Assembly (NCBI GenBank): GCA_040766985.1
Contig: JAXGPL010000008.1
Location: forward strand, 1 to 64,000
Length of the DNA: 64,000 nt
DNA from: JAXGPL01 sp040766985
Lineage (GTDB): Bacteria; Bacillota; Sulfobacillia; JAUYEG01
Reading direction: 5' to 3'
The notes under the pieces were generated by a model, which had not been told where the DNA came from, searched no databases, and was given only the letters and a program-made list of their open reading frames with translations. How positions within the stretch are numbered: position 1 is the stretch's first letter; every line of letters starts with the position of its first letter. The position numbers and the translations under genes were made by a program. Positions 1 through 8,479 of this stretch are shown here, piece by piece.

Positions 1-83
1 CATATTAAGGTATTGCAAGGTGCTCAACGCACTCGAAGACCCGGCCTTGACAGACGGCCGGCCTACGAAAGGAGTCAACCACA

Positions 84-1613
84 ATGACCCAGGCAGTCAC
101 CCCAGCGACCAGAGTCGGGCCATTGCTTGAACAAAACCCCCAGCTCATCGAGTCTCTCGCCTCGTACGCGCCGGAGTTCGCGCGGCTGCGGAGCCCGTTG
201 ATGCGCAAGACCTTCGGCCGGCTGGCAACGATCGCGGACGCCGCGCGCCTGGCCGGCGTCGATGTCGACAAGCTGGTTTCGCACTTGAGCCAGTTGCTGG
301 CGGGATCGGAGCCGGGGAAGGTTTCCACAGAAACCGGCGCCTCCGCCACCGGCGACTATAGGGTCGACGAACTCAAGGCCATGTTGCGCGAGCTTCACGC
401 CGGGCGCACCGCGGAGGAGGTGGCGGCACGGTTCGGCAGGCTGCTCGCGTCCGTGAGCGCGTCGGAGATCGCCGAGGCCGAACAGCAGCTGGTCACGGAC
501 GGGTTGCCCGAGGATGAGATCAAGCGCCTGTGCGATGTGCACGCGGCGGTGTTCCGTGGCGCGCCGGAGCAGCAGGTGGCGCTGGACCTGCATTCGGATC
601 ACCCGCTGGCGGTGCTGCGGGAGGAGAACCGGGCACTCGAAGCCGCGGTGGGCGAACTGAACACCATCCTGGCGGACCTGGCGGAGTGGCCTGCGGCGGA
701 GGCCTGGGCACACCGGCGGGACGATCTGCTCGCCGCGCTGGAGCGCTTGGGGCGGCTGGAGGAGCACTATGTGTACATCGAAAACCGGCTGTTCCCTGTG
801 CTGGAGCGCTATGGCGCCGAGGCCCCGCCCAAGGTAATGTGGGCCGTGCACGACGACATCAGGGAGCTATACAAGCGGACTGTGACGGCCGTGCGCGGAG
901 ATGACGCTGCTGCGGCTGCTGCGGCGGCTGCGGCGGCGGCGGATGCAACCGGGGCAGAGCAGACGTTGCGGGAGCTGTTGCGGCAGGTTTCCGAGATGAT
1001 CATGAAGGAGGAGCAGGTCCTCTTCCCGCTATGCCTGGAGCTGTTCGAGGGGGCCGACTGGGCGCGGCTGCAGGCCGGCGAGGAGTCGGGGCATCCGGGC
1101 GCCGCGTACGGGCACGGGTACCGGACGGCGGAGGACCGGCGGCGCGAGGCTGAGGCGGCGCATTTACCGCTGCCGGGGGGTCCTGAGTCCCCCAGTGCGG
1201 ACGCCGCTGCCGGCGAGGTCCCGCTTCCGGTGGGCAGGCTGACGCCGGAGCAACTGGCGTTGCTGTTCACCAATCTGCCGGTAGACGTCACGTATGTCGA
1301 CGAGAACGACGAGGTGCGCTTCTACAGCGAGGGGCATCGGATCTTCCCGCGCAGCCCAGAGATCATCGGCCGCAAGGTGATCAACTGCCACCCGCCCAAG
1401 AGCGTACACGTGGTGCAGAAGATCGTCGACGAGTTCCGGGCGGGCACGCGGGATGTGGCTGAGTTCTGGTTGGACTTCCGGGGGCGGTTTGTGCACATCA
1501 GATACCTGGCGCTGCGGGACCCGGACGGGGCCTACCGGGGCGTGTTGGAGGTCGCGCAGGACGTGACGGACATCCGGGCGTTGGAGGGGCAGCGGCGGTT
1601 GCTGGATTGGTAG
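84..1613 (+). CDS. DUF438 / hemerythrin-like / PAS sensor protein
   Basis: A 509-residue cytoplasmic protein with the usual order of the DUF438 family: a DUF1858-like segment (about residues 8-70), DUF438 (about 92-160), a hemerythrin-type four-helix domain (about 170-330, with the HPLAVLREENRAL, EEHYVYIENRLFP and KEEQVLFPL helices that carry the His/Glu ligands) and a C-terminal PAS/PAC domain (about 385-505). Such proteins are thought to sense oxygen, NO or redox state through a di-iron or haem centre; no output domain is visible, so the partner is unknown. The ATG at 84 is preceded by AAAGGAG at 68-74. A run of Ala codons (residues 274-289, bases 902-948) lengthens a linker inside the hemerythrin domain and is low-complexity. 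No operon partner follows; a long repeat-bearing spacer lies downstream. Confidence 0.85.
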   Translation: MTQAVTPATRVGPLLEQNPQLIESLASYAPEFARLRSPLMRKTFGRLATIADAARLAGVDVDKLVSHLSQLLAGSEPGKVSTETGASATGDYRVDELKAMLRELHAGRTAEEVAARFGRLLASVSASEIAEAEQQLVTDGLPEDEIKRLCDVHAAVFRGAPEQQVALDLHSDHPLAVLREENRALEAAVGELNTILADLAEWPAAEAWAHRRDDLLAALERLGRLEEHYVYIENRLFPVLERYGAEAPPKVMWAVHDDIRELYKRTVTAVRGDDAAAAAAAAAAAADATGAEQTLRELLRQVSEMIMKEEQVLFPLCLELFEGADWARLQAGEESGHPGAAYGHGYRTAEDRRREAEAAHLPLPGGPESPSADAAAGEVPLPVGRLTPEQLALLFTNLPVDVTYVDENDEVRFYSEGHRIFPRSPEIIGRKVINCHPPKSVHVVQKIVDEFRAGTRDVAEFWLDFRGRFVHIRYLALRDPDGAYRGVLEVAQDVTDIRALEGQRRLLDW

Positions 1614-1680
1614 AGCGCAGACCTGCGTTCGGAGCTGGCAGCAGGTCGGCGTGGGTGTGCGTCGGCCGCTTGGTGCGGCG

Positions 1681-1872
1681 TGTGGTGCGTCTTGACCCGT
1701 AGGGGGGGCGGGTAACGGTGTAATCAGCATCGGAGCCCTGCTGTCCTGTGTAGCACATTGCATCACAGCCCCCCCCCGGCGGCGGTTGATGGGTGCAGAT
1801 TGCATCAGACTGCCGCCACCCTATGATGCTTGTGTCATCGCATCGGGCACTGACTACGGGGCAAAGAGCACC
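1681..1872 (+). repeat. Dispersed intergenic repeat, copy A
   Basis: First of three direct copies of an approximately 190-bp GC-rich unit. Landmarks in order: a GGGGCGGGTAACGGTG block, TAATCAGCATCGGAGCCCTG, GCACATTGCATCACAG, the word GGGTGCAGATTGCA, a CCGCCACCCTATGATGCTT block, and TGTCATCGCAT. Copy B repeats nearly all of these and copy C most of them. The copies carry no open frame in common, so the unit is probably a non-coding mobile or recombinogenic repeat. Confidence 0.75.
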
Positions 1873-1914
1873 ATTGGCGGCGGCGGGACGGCCTGGCGGG
1901 CAACTGGGGGCGAT

Positions 1915-2103
1915 GCGGTGCACCTCGCCCCCCACGGTGGCGGGGCAACGGTGTAATCAGCATCGGAGCCCTGCCGTCCTATGTGGCATATTGCACCACA
2001 ACCACCCCTGGCGGCGGTCGACGGGTGCAGATTGCACCGTACCGCCCCTGCCCTGCGGTGTCTTTGTCATCGCAGCAGACACGACTGCGGGTCACATTGC
2101 ACC
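1915..2103 (+). repeat. Dispersed intergenic repeat, copy B
   Basis: Second copy, same orientation, about 40 bp after copy A. It shares the CGGTGTAATCAGCATCGGAG block, the GGGTGCAGATTGCACC word and the TTTGTCATCGCA end with copy A, and the TCGCCCCCCA-GGTGG leader with copy C. The last 30 bases diverge from copy A. Confidence 0.75.
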
Positions 2104-2115
2104 ATGGGCACCGCC

Positions 2116-2167
2116 GGCATGGCGAGGGCACCGGCAGGGCGAGGGCACCGGTGGCATGGCGAGGGCG
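2116..2167. repeat. 17-bp tandem repeat, about three units
   Basis: Three consecutive units of the form GGCATGGCGAGGGCACC, the second with GGCAGGG, the third slightly degenerate. It sits directly after repeat copy B and before the end of the acetyltransferase gene. Confidence 0.7.
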
Positions 2168-2208
2168 CGGCCTAGCGATGCGACTGCCCCCGGCGCCCAG
2201 ATCTGCTC

Positions 2209-2700
2209 CTAGCCGACGCCCAGCTTCTTGGCCATCGAGACGCCGACCTCGCGATACCCGATCTTCAGATATAGGGCCCTGGCAGGGGTGTTGTGGCCGA
2301 AGACGCTGAGGGTGATCTGGTCGAGCCCCTGTTCGACGGCAAACCGTTCGACCGCCGCGAACGCAGCCTCGCCGTACCCTCGCCGGCGGTGCTCCGGGCG
2401 GATCTGGATATCCATGACGAAACCCACTTCCCCACCGCCGCGCTTCATGGTCGTGAACCAGAAGTCACCGACGTGCTCGCCGGACGCCGCCGACTCAATG
2501 GCAAAGAAGTGGTGCCCCGGCGTCGCCATTCCCTGCGGCAGCATCTTGCCGAGCTGCGACGCTAGAATATCAGCCGCCTGGCCGGCGTCGACGGTGCCGG
2601 CGATGATTTGATTGCGGACCTGATCTTCCATCGAAACCTTGATGAACTCCCCATACTGCTCCTCGGTCATCGGCACTAGCCTGACTTGCTGAGCGGACAT
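2209..2700 (-). CDS. GNAT family N-acetyltransferase
   Basis: A 163-residue protein of usual GNAT length. The acetyl-CoA pyrophosphate-binding motif A is visible as RRRGYG (residues 105-110) after the beta-4 strand GFVMDIQI, and the C-terminal NTPARALYLKIGYREV segment is the typical motif B. The substrate cannot be told. The start at 2700 is preceded on the minus strand by a GGGGAGGG purine run. It is transcribed divergently from the DUF1028 gene across an AT-rich spacer that contains an inverted repeat. Confidence 0.88.
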   Translation of the reverse strand: MSAQQVRLVPMTEEQYGEFIKVSMEDQVRNQIIAGTVDAGQAADILASQLGKMLPQGMATPGHHFFAIESAASGEHVGDFWFTTMKRGGGEVGFVMDIQIRPEHRRRGYGEAAFAAVERFAVEQGLDQITLSVFGHNTPARALYLKIGYREVGVSMAKKLGVG

Positions 2701-2735
2701 GGCTGGGCCCTCCCCGACTTTGAATTTTCACCTTG

Positions 2736-2752
2736 TCTTATACAGTAAGACT
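2736..2752. promoter_or_regulatory. Inverted repeat in divergent promoter region
   Basis: GTCTTA-TACAG-TAAGAC is a perfect 6-bp inverted repeat with a 5-base centre, in the only AT-rich stretch between the divergent acetyltransferase and DUF1028 genes. It could be an operator for either gene. A TTGTCT overlapping its left arm may serve as a rightward -35. No regulator can be assigned. Confidence 0.35.
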
Positions 2753-2825
2753 AAGTTAGAATTTAATAAAATTCAACCTGTAACACCTAATCATTTAGGA
2801 CACGGGTAGACGGGGGTTAATGACG

Positions 2826-3737
2826 ATGACCTGTTCCATCGTTGCCGTCGACCGCAAGACCGGCCAATCGGGATTCGCAATCGCTTCGTGCTGCTTCGAC
2901 GCGGGCCAGGTATGCCTGGCGATTCCGGGCGCTGGCGCAATCGCGTCGCAGGCGCAGGGTAACATGAAGTTTCTGGCGGCCTTCGCGAAGGCGCAGGCGG
3001 CTGGGCACACGCTGGCGGAGGCGATGGGGCGTTTCCGGGAGATGGACCCGGACATCGAATCCCGGCAAGTCGGCATGGTGGCGCTGGACGGCGACTGCGA
3101 TGAGCGCGGCAGCCTGGCCTTTACGGGCACGGAGTGTTCATACTGGGCCGGTCACCGCTGCGGGGCGGACTACTCGTGCCAGGGCAACATCCTTGTCGGC
3201 CCACAGGTAATCCAGGACATGGCGGACACGTTCGAGAGGACAGGCGGCTCCCTGTTCGACCGCCTCTACCAGGCCCTGCTCGCGGCGGACGCAGCGGGTG
3301 GCGATGCGCGCGGGCGGCAGAGCGCAAGGCTGATGGTTTCCCAGAAGGGCGCCGGGGCCGGCACGGGCACAGTCATCGACATCCGGATCGAGGACCACGA
3401 TGACCCCATCGCGGAGTTGCGGCGGCTACGCGGCGTGTGGGACGACTTGATCCAGATCTTGAGTTATGTCAACCGGGCCGCCGACGCCGCACCGGGCGAC
3501 CAGTTGGCGGCGCTGGATGAGTTGCGCGCATTCCTCGACGAGCGACGGCAGCCCCGGTACCTCGACTGGTGGGAAACCCTCGCCCAAGCCTACCTTCGCG
3601 CCGGGGAGCGCGCCAAGGGCCTCGACGCATACCGTGTCTACCTGGCGATAAACCCGGGCATGGGGCGGATTATCGCCGAAAACGCGCGCGCGGGCCGGTT
3701 CGTGCCGGATGTGGCGCGGGAGCTGGGTGTGATGTGA
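2826..3737 (+). CDS. DUF1028 domain protein (Ntn-hydrolase-like)
   Basis: A 303-residue member of the DUF1028 family, which is placed in the Ntn-hydrolase superfamily; the substrate is unknown. The N-terminus TCSIVAVDRKTGQSGFA and the later TGTECSYWAG and GQGN-like (CQGNIL) stretches are family hallmarks. The C-terminal third (YLDWWETLAQAYLRAGERAKGL) looks like a TPR-like or peptidoglycan-binding-type extension. Two ATGs lie close together, at 2820 and 2826. The second is chosen because family members begin M-T-x-S-I-V-A and because the GGGGG at 2812-2816 is better spaced from it. No partner gene lies alongside. Confidence 0.82.
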   Translation: MTCSIVAVDRKTGQSGFAIASCCFDAGQVCLAIPGAGAIASQAQGNMKFLAAFAKAQAAGHTLAEAMGRFREMDPDIESRQVGMVALDGDCDERGSLAFTGTECSYWAGHRCGADYSCQGNILVGPQVIQDMADTFERTGGSLFDRLYQALLAADAAGGDARGRQSARLMVSQKGAGAGTGTVIDIRIEDHDDPIAELRRLRGVWDDLIQILSYVNRAADAAPGDQLAALDELRAFLDERRQPRYLDWWETLAQAYLRAGERAKGLDAYRVYLAINPGMGRIIAENARAGRFVPDVARELGVM

Positions 3738-3786
3738 CGTCGCGCATCTGTCTGTGTGGGTTCGCTGCGCATTCAGTCGGCGGGCC

Positions 3787-4530
3787 TCATTGGCGCTTCT
3801 TCCATGAGCGGGCCCGGGCTACCAACTGGATACTCAGGTCGACGAACGCACGATAGTACGGCCCGTCGGTGTCGATCGGGCGGCGCTCGAGGTGGGGCGG
3901 GATGAGGGTTTCCAGAATGGACGGGTGCAACTGGTCGACAGTCACGACCACGAGTGTCACTTTGGCGTCGATGCTCAGCCCTTTCTTGAGGATATCCCTG
4001 TTCTGCTGCTGCTTGAGGGACTCCTCGTCGGCGAATTTGTCGGTCTGCATGTAGTGCTGAGGTCCGTTGAATTCGAACCCGACCGATGAATCCAGGTACA
4101 GGCGGTCGAGCTCCAGCCGCTCGCCGGTGATGGGATTGGTGAACGCGCGCGGGCGTGCGTTGTCGATGTAGTCCTGGCTGACCACGCGCCAATCAAGGAA
4201 CCTGCCCATCAGGAACTCACACCCATGCGCCGCCATCCCTACTTCCGCAACAAGCTGCTTGGCCATCTCAACCTGAATCTCGCGGGGAATCAGCGCAACC
4301 GCAATTTTGCGGTTGGCACTGCGCGAGAGAGCCACCCACCCGCGCTCAACCAGGCGCGCAAGCGCGCGCCTCGCGGTGTGGCGGTCGACTCCGACCTGCG
4401 CCGCTAGTTCGGCCAGCCCTCTTGGCCTTCCGCACCACACTGCCGCATATAAGACCAGGTCCACTGGTTCAAGGGCGTCGTCGACAAGCAGGCCTCGCCA
4501 GATCAGATCGGGGATCCGCAACGGCGACAC
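3787..4530 (-). CDS. Winged-helix protein fused to a DUF559/Vsr-like nuclease domain
   Basis: A 247-residue protein. Residues about 20-85 form a helix-turn-helix/winged-helix segment (LAELAAQVGVDRHTARRAL). Residues about 130-240 resemble the PD-(D/E)xK fold of DUF559/Vsr-type endonucleases: D147, then the E-x-N-G-x-x-H signature at FEFNGPQHY (153-160), then QQQNRDILKKG with the conserved R-D pair. The expected role is DNA binding and possibly cleavage or repair; no methyltransferase or restriction subunit is nearby. The catalytic Lys of the classical motif is not obvious, so activity is uncertain. It sits between a DUF1028 gene and a repeat-rich spacer. A transcription factor built on a dead nuclease fold is an alternative. 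Confidence 0.6.
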   Translation of the reverse strand: MSPLRIPDLIWRGLLVDDALEPVDLVLYAAVWCGRPRGLAELAAQVGVDRHTARRALARLVERGWVALSRSANRKIAVALIPREIQVEMAKQLVAEVGMAAHGCEFLMGRFLDWRVVSQDYIDNARPRAFTNPITGERLELDRLYLDSSVGFEFNGPQHYMQTDKFADEESLKQQQNRDILKKGLSIDAKVTLVVVTVDQLHPSILETLIPPHLERRPIDTDGPYYRAFVDLSIQLVARARSWKKRQ

Positions 4531-4739
4531 CTATCTCTACCGCGTAGGCGCATCTGGAAACCCTCTGCGCCCGCGGGAGTTTTGACAGTATGGAAGTATT
4601 TTACATCAAGACAGGGCGAAATGGTAGGGGTGGGCAACAAAGCGTGGGCGTAAAAACGGGAGGGGCAACGAAACGTTGGGCCACTGGCGAAATGGGCGCC
4701 TGGGCGGTTGGGGCGGCGGGCGCGTCAGCGCCGAGGCGA

Positions 4740-4837
4740 CTTGGCGGCGGTGTGGCAGCTTGGCGTAGGCTTGGCGGCGGTGTGGTGGCGGTGTGGCAGC
4801 TTGGCGTAGGCTTGGCGGCGGTGTGGCAGCGGTGTGG
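4740..4837. repeat. Tandem repeat, 30/41-bp units
   Basis: Three tandem units begin with CTTGGCGGCGGTGTGG at 4740, 4770 and 4811. The first two continue with GCAGCTTGGCGTAGG, and the middle unit holds an extra TGGCGGTGTGG insertion. The array abuts the start of repeat copy C. Confidence 0.75.
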
Positions 4838-5022
4838 TGCAGTTCGCCCCCCAGGTGGCCGGGACAACGGTGGAATTGACATCGCACGGCAGGCATCCCA
4901 TGGGGCAAACTGCACCGCAGCCACCCCTGGGGACGGGTCATGGGTGCAGATTGCGCCGCACCGCCGCCGCCCTATGATGCTTTTGTCATCACACCGGGTG
5001 GTAGCTAGGGGTCAAGATACTC
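4832..5022 (+). repeat. Dispersed intergenic repeat, copy C
   Basis: Third direct copy, about 2.7 kb from copy B. It shares the leader GGTGCAGTTCGCCCCCCA, then CTGCACCGCAGCCACCCCTG, GGGTGCAGATTGC, CGCCCTATGATGCTTTTGTC and a tail resembling copy A. It lies between a tandem array on each side. Confidence 0.72.
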
Positions 5023-5027
5023 CGTAG

Positions 5028-5110
5028 GCCGGCGGCAACGAGGCTGGCAACAACGGGGCCGGCGGCAACGAGGCCGGCGGCAACGGGGCCGGCGCCGGGG
5101 CTGGCGCAAC
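5028..5110. repeat. 15-bp tandem repeat array
   Basis: Consecutive 15-bp units GCCGGCGGCAACGAG / GCCGGCGGCAACGGG with variants. Read forward the array would encode A-G-G-N-E/G repeats, but a TAG lies immediately before it and no start codon is available, so it is treated as non-coding. Confidence 0.75.
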
Positions 5111-5179
5111 AGGTCGGCAGGGCGGCGGGCCGCGCCGGCGTGCGACCCCGGCCGCGCCCTGCCGACGCTGCATAAGCCC

Positions 5180-6691
5180 CTACACCCTCGCCCGCTTCCA
5201 GGCCCCCGAGCTAAACCGCATATAGCTGACGAGCCCGCGGATCCACTGGTCGCAGACCATAGCAACCCAGGCGCCGTTGAGGCCCCAACCAAGCCGCAGC
5301 GCGAGCAGATTGCCCAGCACCAGCCGGACACACCAGATGCCGATGATGGAGATCAGCAACGGAAACCGGGTATCCCCCGCCCCCCGCAACGCGCCGACCA
5401 GCACGAAGTACACCCCCATCGCGGGCAGGGCGGTCGCGTAAAGGCGCATGATGAAAATCCCCATATCGACGACGCTCTGGTCCGCCGTGTACATCCGTAG
5501 GATCGGGACGGCAAACAAGATGACGACGACCATCACAGTTGACATAAAAGCAATACCCATGCGGTTGGTCTCGCGTGCCCCCCGCTCGGCCATGTGTGGC
5601 TGCCCTGCACCGAGGTTCTGGCCTACGATCGTCGTTGAAGCAGCCCCCAACGCCTGCGCCGGCGTGTATCCCAGTGACTCAGCGTTGACCGTGATCTGAT
5701 GGGCTGCGTAGGCGACCGTCCCCAGGCTGGCGATGATTCTCGCGAACAGCACCTGGCCGCCCCGCATCACGAACTGCTCCAGGGCCGCCGGCAGGCCCAC
5801 CCGGAAAATGCGCGCGACGACCGCCCGCGTCGGGCGATGGCTGTCCCGCAGCGACATCGACAGCTTGGTCCGCCCACCGTACAACGCCACCAGGAACAGC
5901 ACTGTGCTGGTCAGCCTGGCAATCAGGGCGCCGTACGCCGCCCCCGCCACGCCCAGCGCCGGGAAACCGAAATACCCGAATATCAGCACCAACCCCACCG
6001 CGACGTTGACGATGTTGGCGACACCGTTGACGCGCATGGGCGTCTGCGTGTCCCCGCTGCCGCGCAGGATGGCCGCCACCACGATGCCGGCCACGGTGAA
6101 CACCGTACCGCCGCCGACGACTCGCATGTAGGTGGTGGCCCCTTCGATGACCTCGGGGCGCGCGCCCATCCAAACAACGATGTTACGCGCCCAGACCAGG
6201 AAGGGGAGCGATGCGATGAGGCCAAGGGAAAGCGTCAGCACCACTGATTGGCGTCCCGCCTCGGAGGCGTCTTGAAGCTCGCCCGCGCCGACGTGACGGG
6301 CCACGACCGCCGTGCTGCCAACGGTGAGGGCCTGGAAAACCCCCTGCGCCAGGAGTAGCGGCTGGTTGCAGATGCCCACCGCGGCGACGGCGCTGGCCCC
6401 TACCCTCCCGACCATGACCATGTTGGCGACGCCGATCAGCGTCGTGAGCGCGTATTCGATGACCGCGGGCCAGGCCAGGTCGAGCACAGCGCGCCTGATC
6501 TCGGCCGGCGGGGCGCCGTCGCGCAGGACGCCCGGGCCGACGCGCTTGACCGGGGCAGATAGGGCGGCCGCCTGTGCGGGTGCGCCAGCGGGCGGGAGGT
6601 CGGCTGGAGAGGGGGAGGTTTCTATGGAAACCGTCCCCGAACCGCCCCCCGCGATCGGGATGTCGTCGCCACCGGACGGGTCGGGGGTCAT
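5180..6691 (-). CDS. MATE family multidrug/Na+ efflux transporter
   Basis: A polytopic membrane protein whose core (from AEIRRAVLDLAWPAVIEY onward) has the twelve-helix layout of MATE exporters, with the paired half-repeats RGSGDTQTPM and RGAGDTRFPL and the AAHQITVNAESLGY segment in the second half. It should export cationic compounds using a Na+ or H+ gradient. The frame is open further upstream to a GTG at 6883, but those residues look non-coding; the ATG at 6691 is preferred although its ribosome binding site is weak. The remaining N-terminal leader of about 60 residues is Pro/Gly/Ala-rich and unusually long for the family. It stands alone, without a neighbouring regulator. Confidence 0.85.
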   Translation of the reverse strand: MTPDPSGGDDIPIAGGGSGTVSIETSPSPADLPPAGAPAQAAALSAPVKRVGPGVLRDGAPPAEIRRAVLDLAWPAVIEYALTTLIGVANMVMVGRVGASAVAAVGICNQPLLLAQGVFQALTVGSTAVVARHVGAGELQDASEAGRQSVVLTLSLGLIASLPFLVWARNIVVWMGARPEVIEGATTYMRVVGGGTVFTVAGIVVAAILRGSGDTQTPMRVNGVANIVNVAVGLVLIFGYFGFPALGVAGAAYGALIARLTSTVLFLVALYGGRTKLSMSLRDSHRPTRAVVARIFRVGLPAALEQFVMRGGQVLFARIIASLGTVAYAAHQITVNAESLGYTPAQALGAASTTIVGQNLGAGQPHMAERGARETNRMGIAFMSTVMVVVILFAVPILRMYTADQSVVDMGIFIMRLYATALPAMGVYFVLVGALRGAGDTRFPLLISIIGIWCVRLVLGNLLALRLGWGLNGAWVAMVCDQWIRGLVSYMRFSSGAWKRARV

Positions 6692-7103
6692 CGCAGAAAC
6701 CGCCGCACGGGCGCGGCACCTTTTGCCTTGTGAACTGTCAGATACCCGCAACGCATATCGCGGCATTCGGTGTGCGAGATGGCTTTCCTGCTGGTTAAGG
6801 GCTTGTCCCGGCAAAGAGGTCAGGCGCCCGGCCTTCTGGTCGCCGAAGGATACCCGTTCCATTACACGCGGGGCGCTGCACACGGGTTTTCCCTGCTGGC
6901 GGCCTTGTTGCTGTTCGCCGTCCTGCCGCCCACCGGCGCACAGCGCGCCCGGGTGTACCGCTGACCGTGGTGGTGGCTTTCTTGATCGTACGCTATCGTC
7001 TGTTCTCGCTGCTAGCGGGCGGATTGTAGAAGGCTGGGCTTAGGTAGCGTGCCCGGGAAAGGGAAACCTCCGGCGCACCGCTCGCCGCCCTCACCCCCGG
7101 TGC
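6692..7103. other. Gap upstream of the MATE gene
   Basis: About 410 bases between the MATE start and the end of a broken HAD gene. An open frame continuous with the MATE gene reaches 6883 (GTG, with an AGGGAA purine run upstream). I checked for a guanidine, yybP or T-box type leader and saw no recognisable signature. No other gene is supported. Confidence 0.5.
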
Positions 7104-7897
7104 TCAGGCCAACCCCAGAGCATCCCTCACCGCATGATAGACCCCGTCCTCGTCGTTTGACGGTGCGATGTGCCTCGCCGCGGCCTTGGCCTCGGCGCAC
7201 GCATTGCCCATGGCAACGGAGTTCTCAAACGCCGCCAGCATCTCGATGTCGTTACGGTCGTCGCCGAATACCGCCACCTCGTCCGGGCGAGGTCGTACAG
7301 CCGCATGACCCGCTCCACAGCCGTCTTCTTGTTGGTGGCTTCGTCAGTGATGTCGATCGACCGGAAATCACTGCCGCAAAGGTAGACATTGGCGACATCC
7401 CCAATGGCGCCGGAAAGCCGGCGTGGAGAGCCGGCAAAAGCTCTACCGGCGAGAAGACGACGATCTTGATGACCTCGTGATAAGGGACTTGGTCGAAGCC
7501 CAGCAAGTCACTCGGATCGATGCCCCAGAGAATACTGCCCGGCATCAAGATCATAACGGAAACTCTGCCCAGCACAACTGACTGCGAGGTTGGTTTGCGG
7601 CGGGATACGGCAATCTCGATGGCCCGCCCGGCAGTGTCCCCGGCAGCTTGGTGTAGTATCTCGCGCCACGTAGCACACGCACCCGCCGTTTTGGTAGACC
7701 CCGCCGTCGCCCAGGATCACCTCGGCCTCGTCGGGCGTGAGCCGGAGTTGCTCGCGCACCCTGGCGCGTTGCGCGACAAGAAAGATCTTGATCCCGTGGC
7801 GCTTACACTGCCGCAGAACGTCGTACGTCTTTGGGGATATCTTCTTGTCCGATGTCAACAGGGTCCCGTCGAGGTCGGAAAACAGCGCCTTAATCAA
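7104..7897 (-). pseudogene. Cof-type HAD hydrolase, broken by several frameshifts
   Basis: The first frame starts MIKALFSDLDGTLL (HAD motif I, nucleophile Asp) and runs to about residue 80. After that the family sequence continues only by changing frame. A middle part contains YHEVIKIVVFSP, then SIDITDEATNKKTAVERVM (motif III Lys region), and finally VAVFGDDRNDIEML (motif IV) and a C-terminus ending at 7104. At least three frameshifts are needed, so no full-length sugar phosphatase can be made. It belongs to the decayed stretch that runs to about 15.6 kb. Confidence 0.75.
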
Positions 7898-7995
7898 TTG
7901 GTGGCCCCTTCCCGCCGGATGGCTTTTGATATGTGTCGCACAGGAAGGGGGGCGTTGTCAAGGGTTTGTGGCTGTAAGGCCGGTGATCGTTAGGC

Positions 7996-8302
7996 CTACA
8001 ACTCACGGTAGTGGTACGAGATCCCGGGGATAACCCTCCAGCCATTGTGCTCCCAGAAGGCCCGGCGGCCGGGTTGCCATAGTGGGTGAACAGGAAAGCG
8101 TCAACGATACCCCCGCGCCGCAACTCCGTCATGCTCCGCTCAATCCTGCCCCTGGCCAGCCCCAAACCGCGATGCTCCCTGGAAACCGCCATGTGGATAC
8201 GCTCCCGGGTGTCGAAATCCGGGTGAACGCCCAACTCCGGAATGCGTGCCCGCAGCTTCATGCACTGCTCGTAGTCCTCATGGTCATCGCGCGGATCAGC
8301 AT
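7996..8302 (-). pseudogene. GNAT acetyltransferase remnant with internal deletion
   Basis: An ATG at 8302 follows a good GGGAGG, but the first codons and the rest of the protein lie in different frames. The readable part holds EDYEQCMKLRARIPEL, then runs straight into AVSREHRGLGLAR (motif A) and GIVDAFLFTHYGNPAAG. About 40 residues normally present between the N-terminal helix and motif A are missing. A further frameshift is required to reach the C-terminus FWEHNGWRVIPG...YREL and the stop at 7996. It is inactive as it stands. Confidence 0.65.
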
Positions 8303-8479
8303 GGTCCGGCCTCCCTATGCGCCGGCCCTCCAAGGGGCAGGCTAGTTGTGCTGCTCGAGAGCTTCACGTAGCAAGTTACATTCCAGGCCCGCGCAGTGGT
8401 ACGCTGAGACGGAATCGAGCGGGTAGCCAACACCGGTTGTGGGAGGGTGGCGTATGCACGTGCGAGAAGGTCTGGTGGA

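Larger units (their letters stand above)
1614..2208. other. Intergenic spacer filled by dispersed and tandem repeats
   Basis: About 600 bases between the sensor gene and the acetyltransferase gene hold no convincing gene. The open frames here have no ribosome binding site and no family resemblance. Most of the stretch is taken up by two copies of a dispersed repeat and a short 17-bp tandem repeat, listed separately. Confidence 0.7.
4531..5179. other. Repeat-rich spacer without genes
   Basis: This 650-base spacer contains a GGCGGTGTGGCAGCTTGGCG tandem array, the third copy of the dispersed repeat and a 15-bp tandem array. Open frames through it are low-complexity and lack ribosome binding sites. 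No gene is supported. Confidence 0.65.

Noticed and set aside
4740..5110. A CRISPR array
   Set aside because: The repeats are directly tandem or simple in sequence, without unique spacers of regular length and without cas genes.
5028..5179. A PE_PGRS-like Gly/Asn-rich protein gene from the 15-bp array
   Set aside because: A TAG precedes the array immediately, no start codon is available, and the frame runs into the complement of the MATE gene.
6692..6883. A possible riboswitch or longer N-terminus upstream of the MATE gene
   Set aside because: No match to guanidine, yybP-ykoY or other exporter-linked RNA signatures could be seen, and the extended protein sequence looks non-coding.
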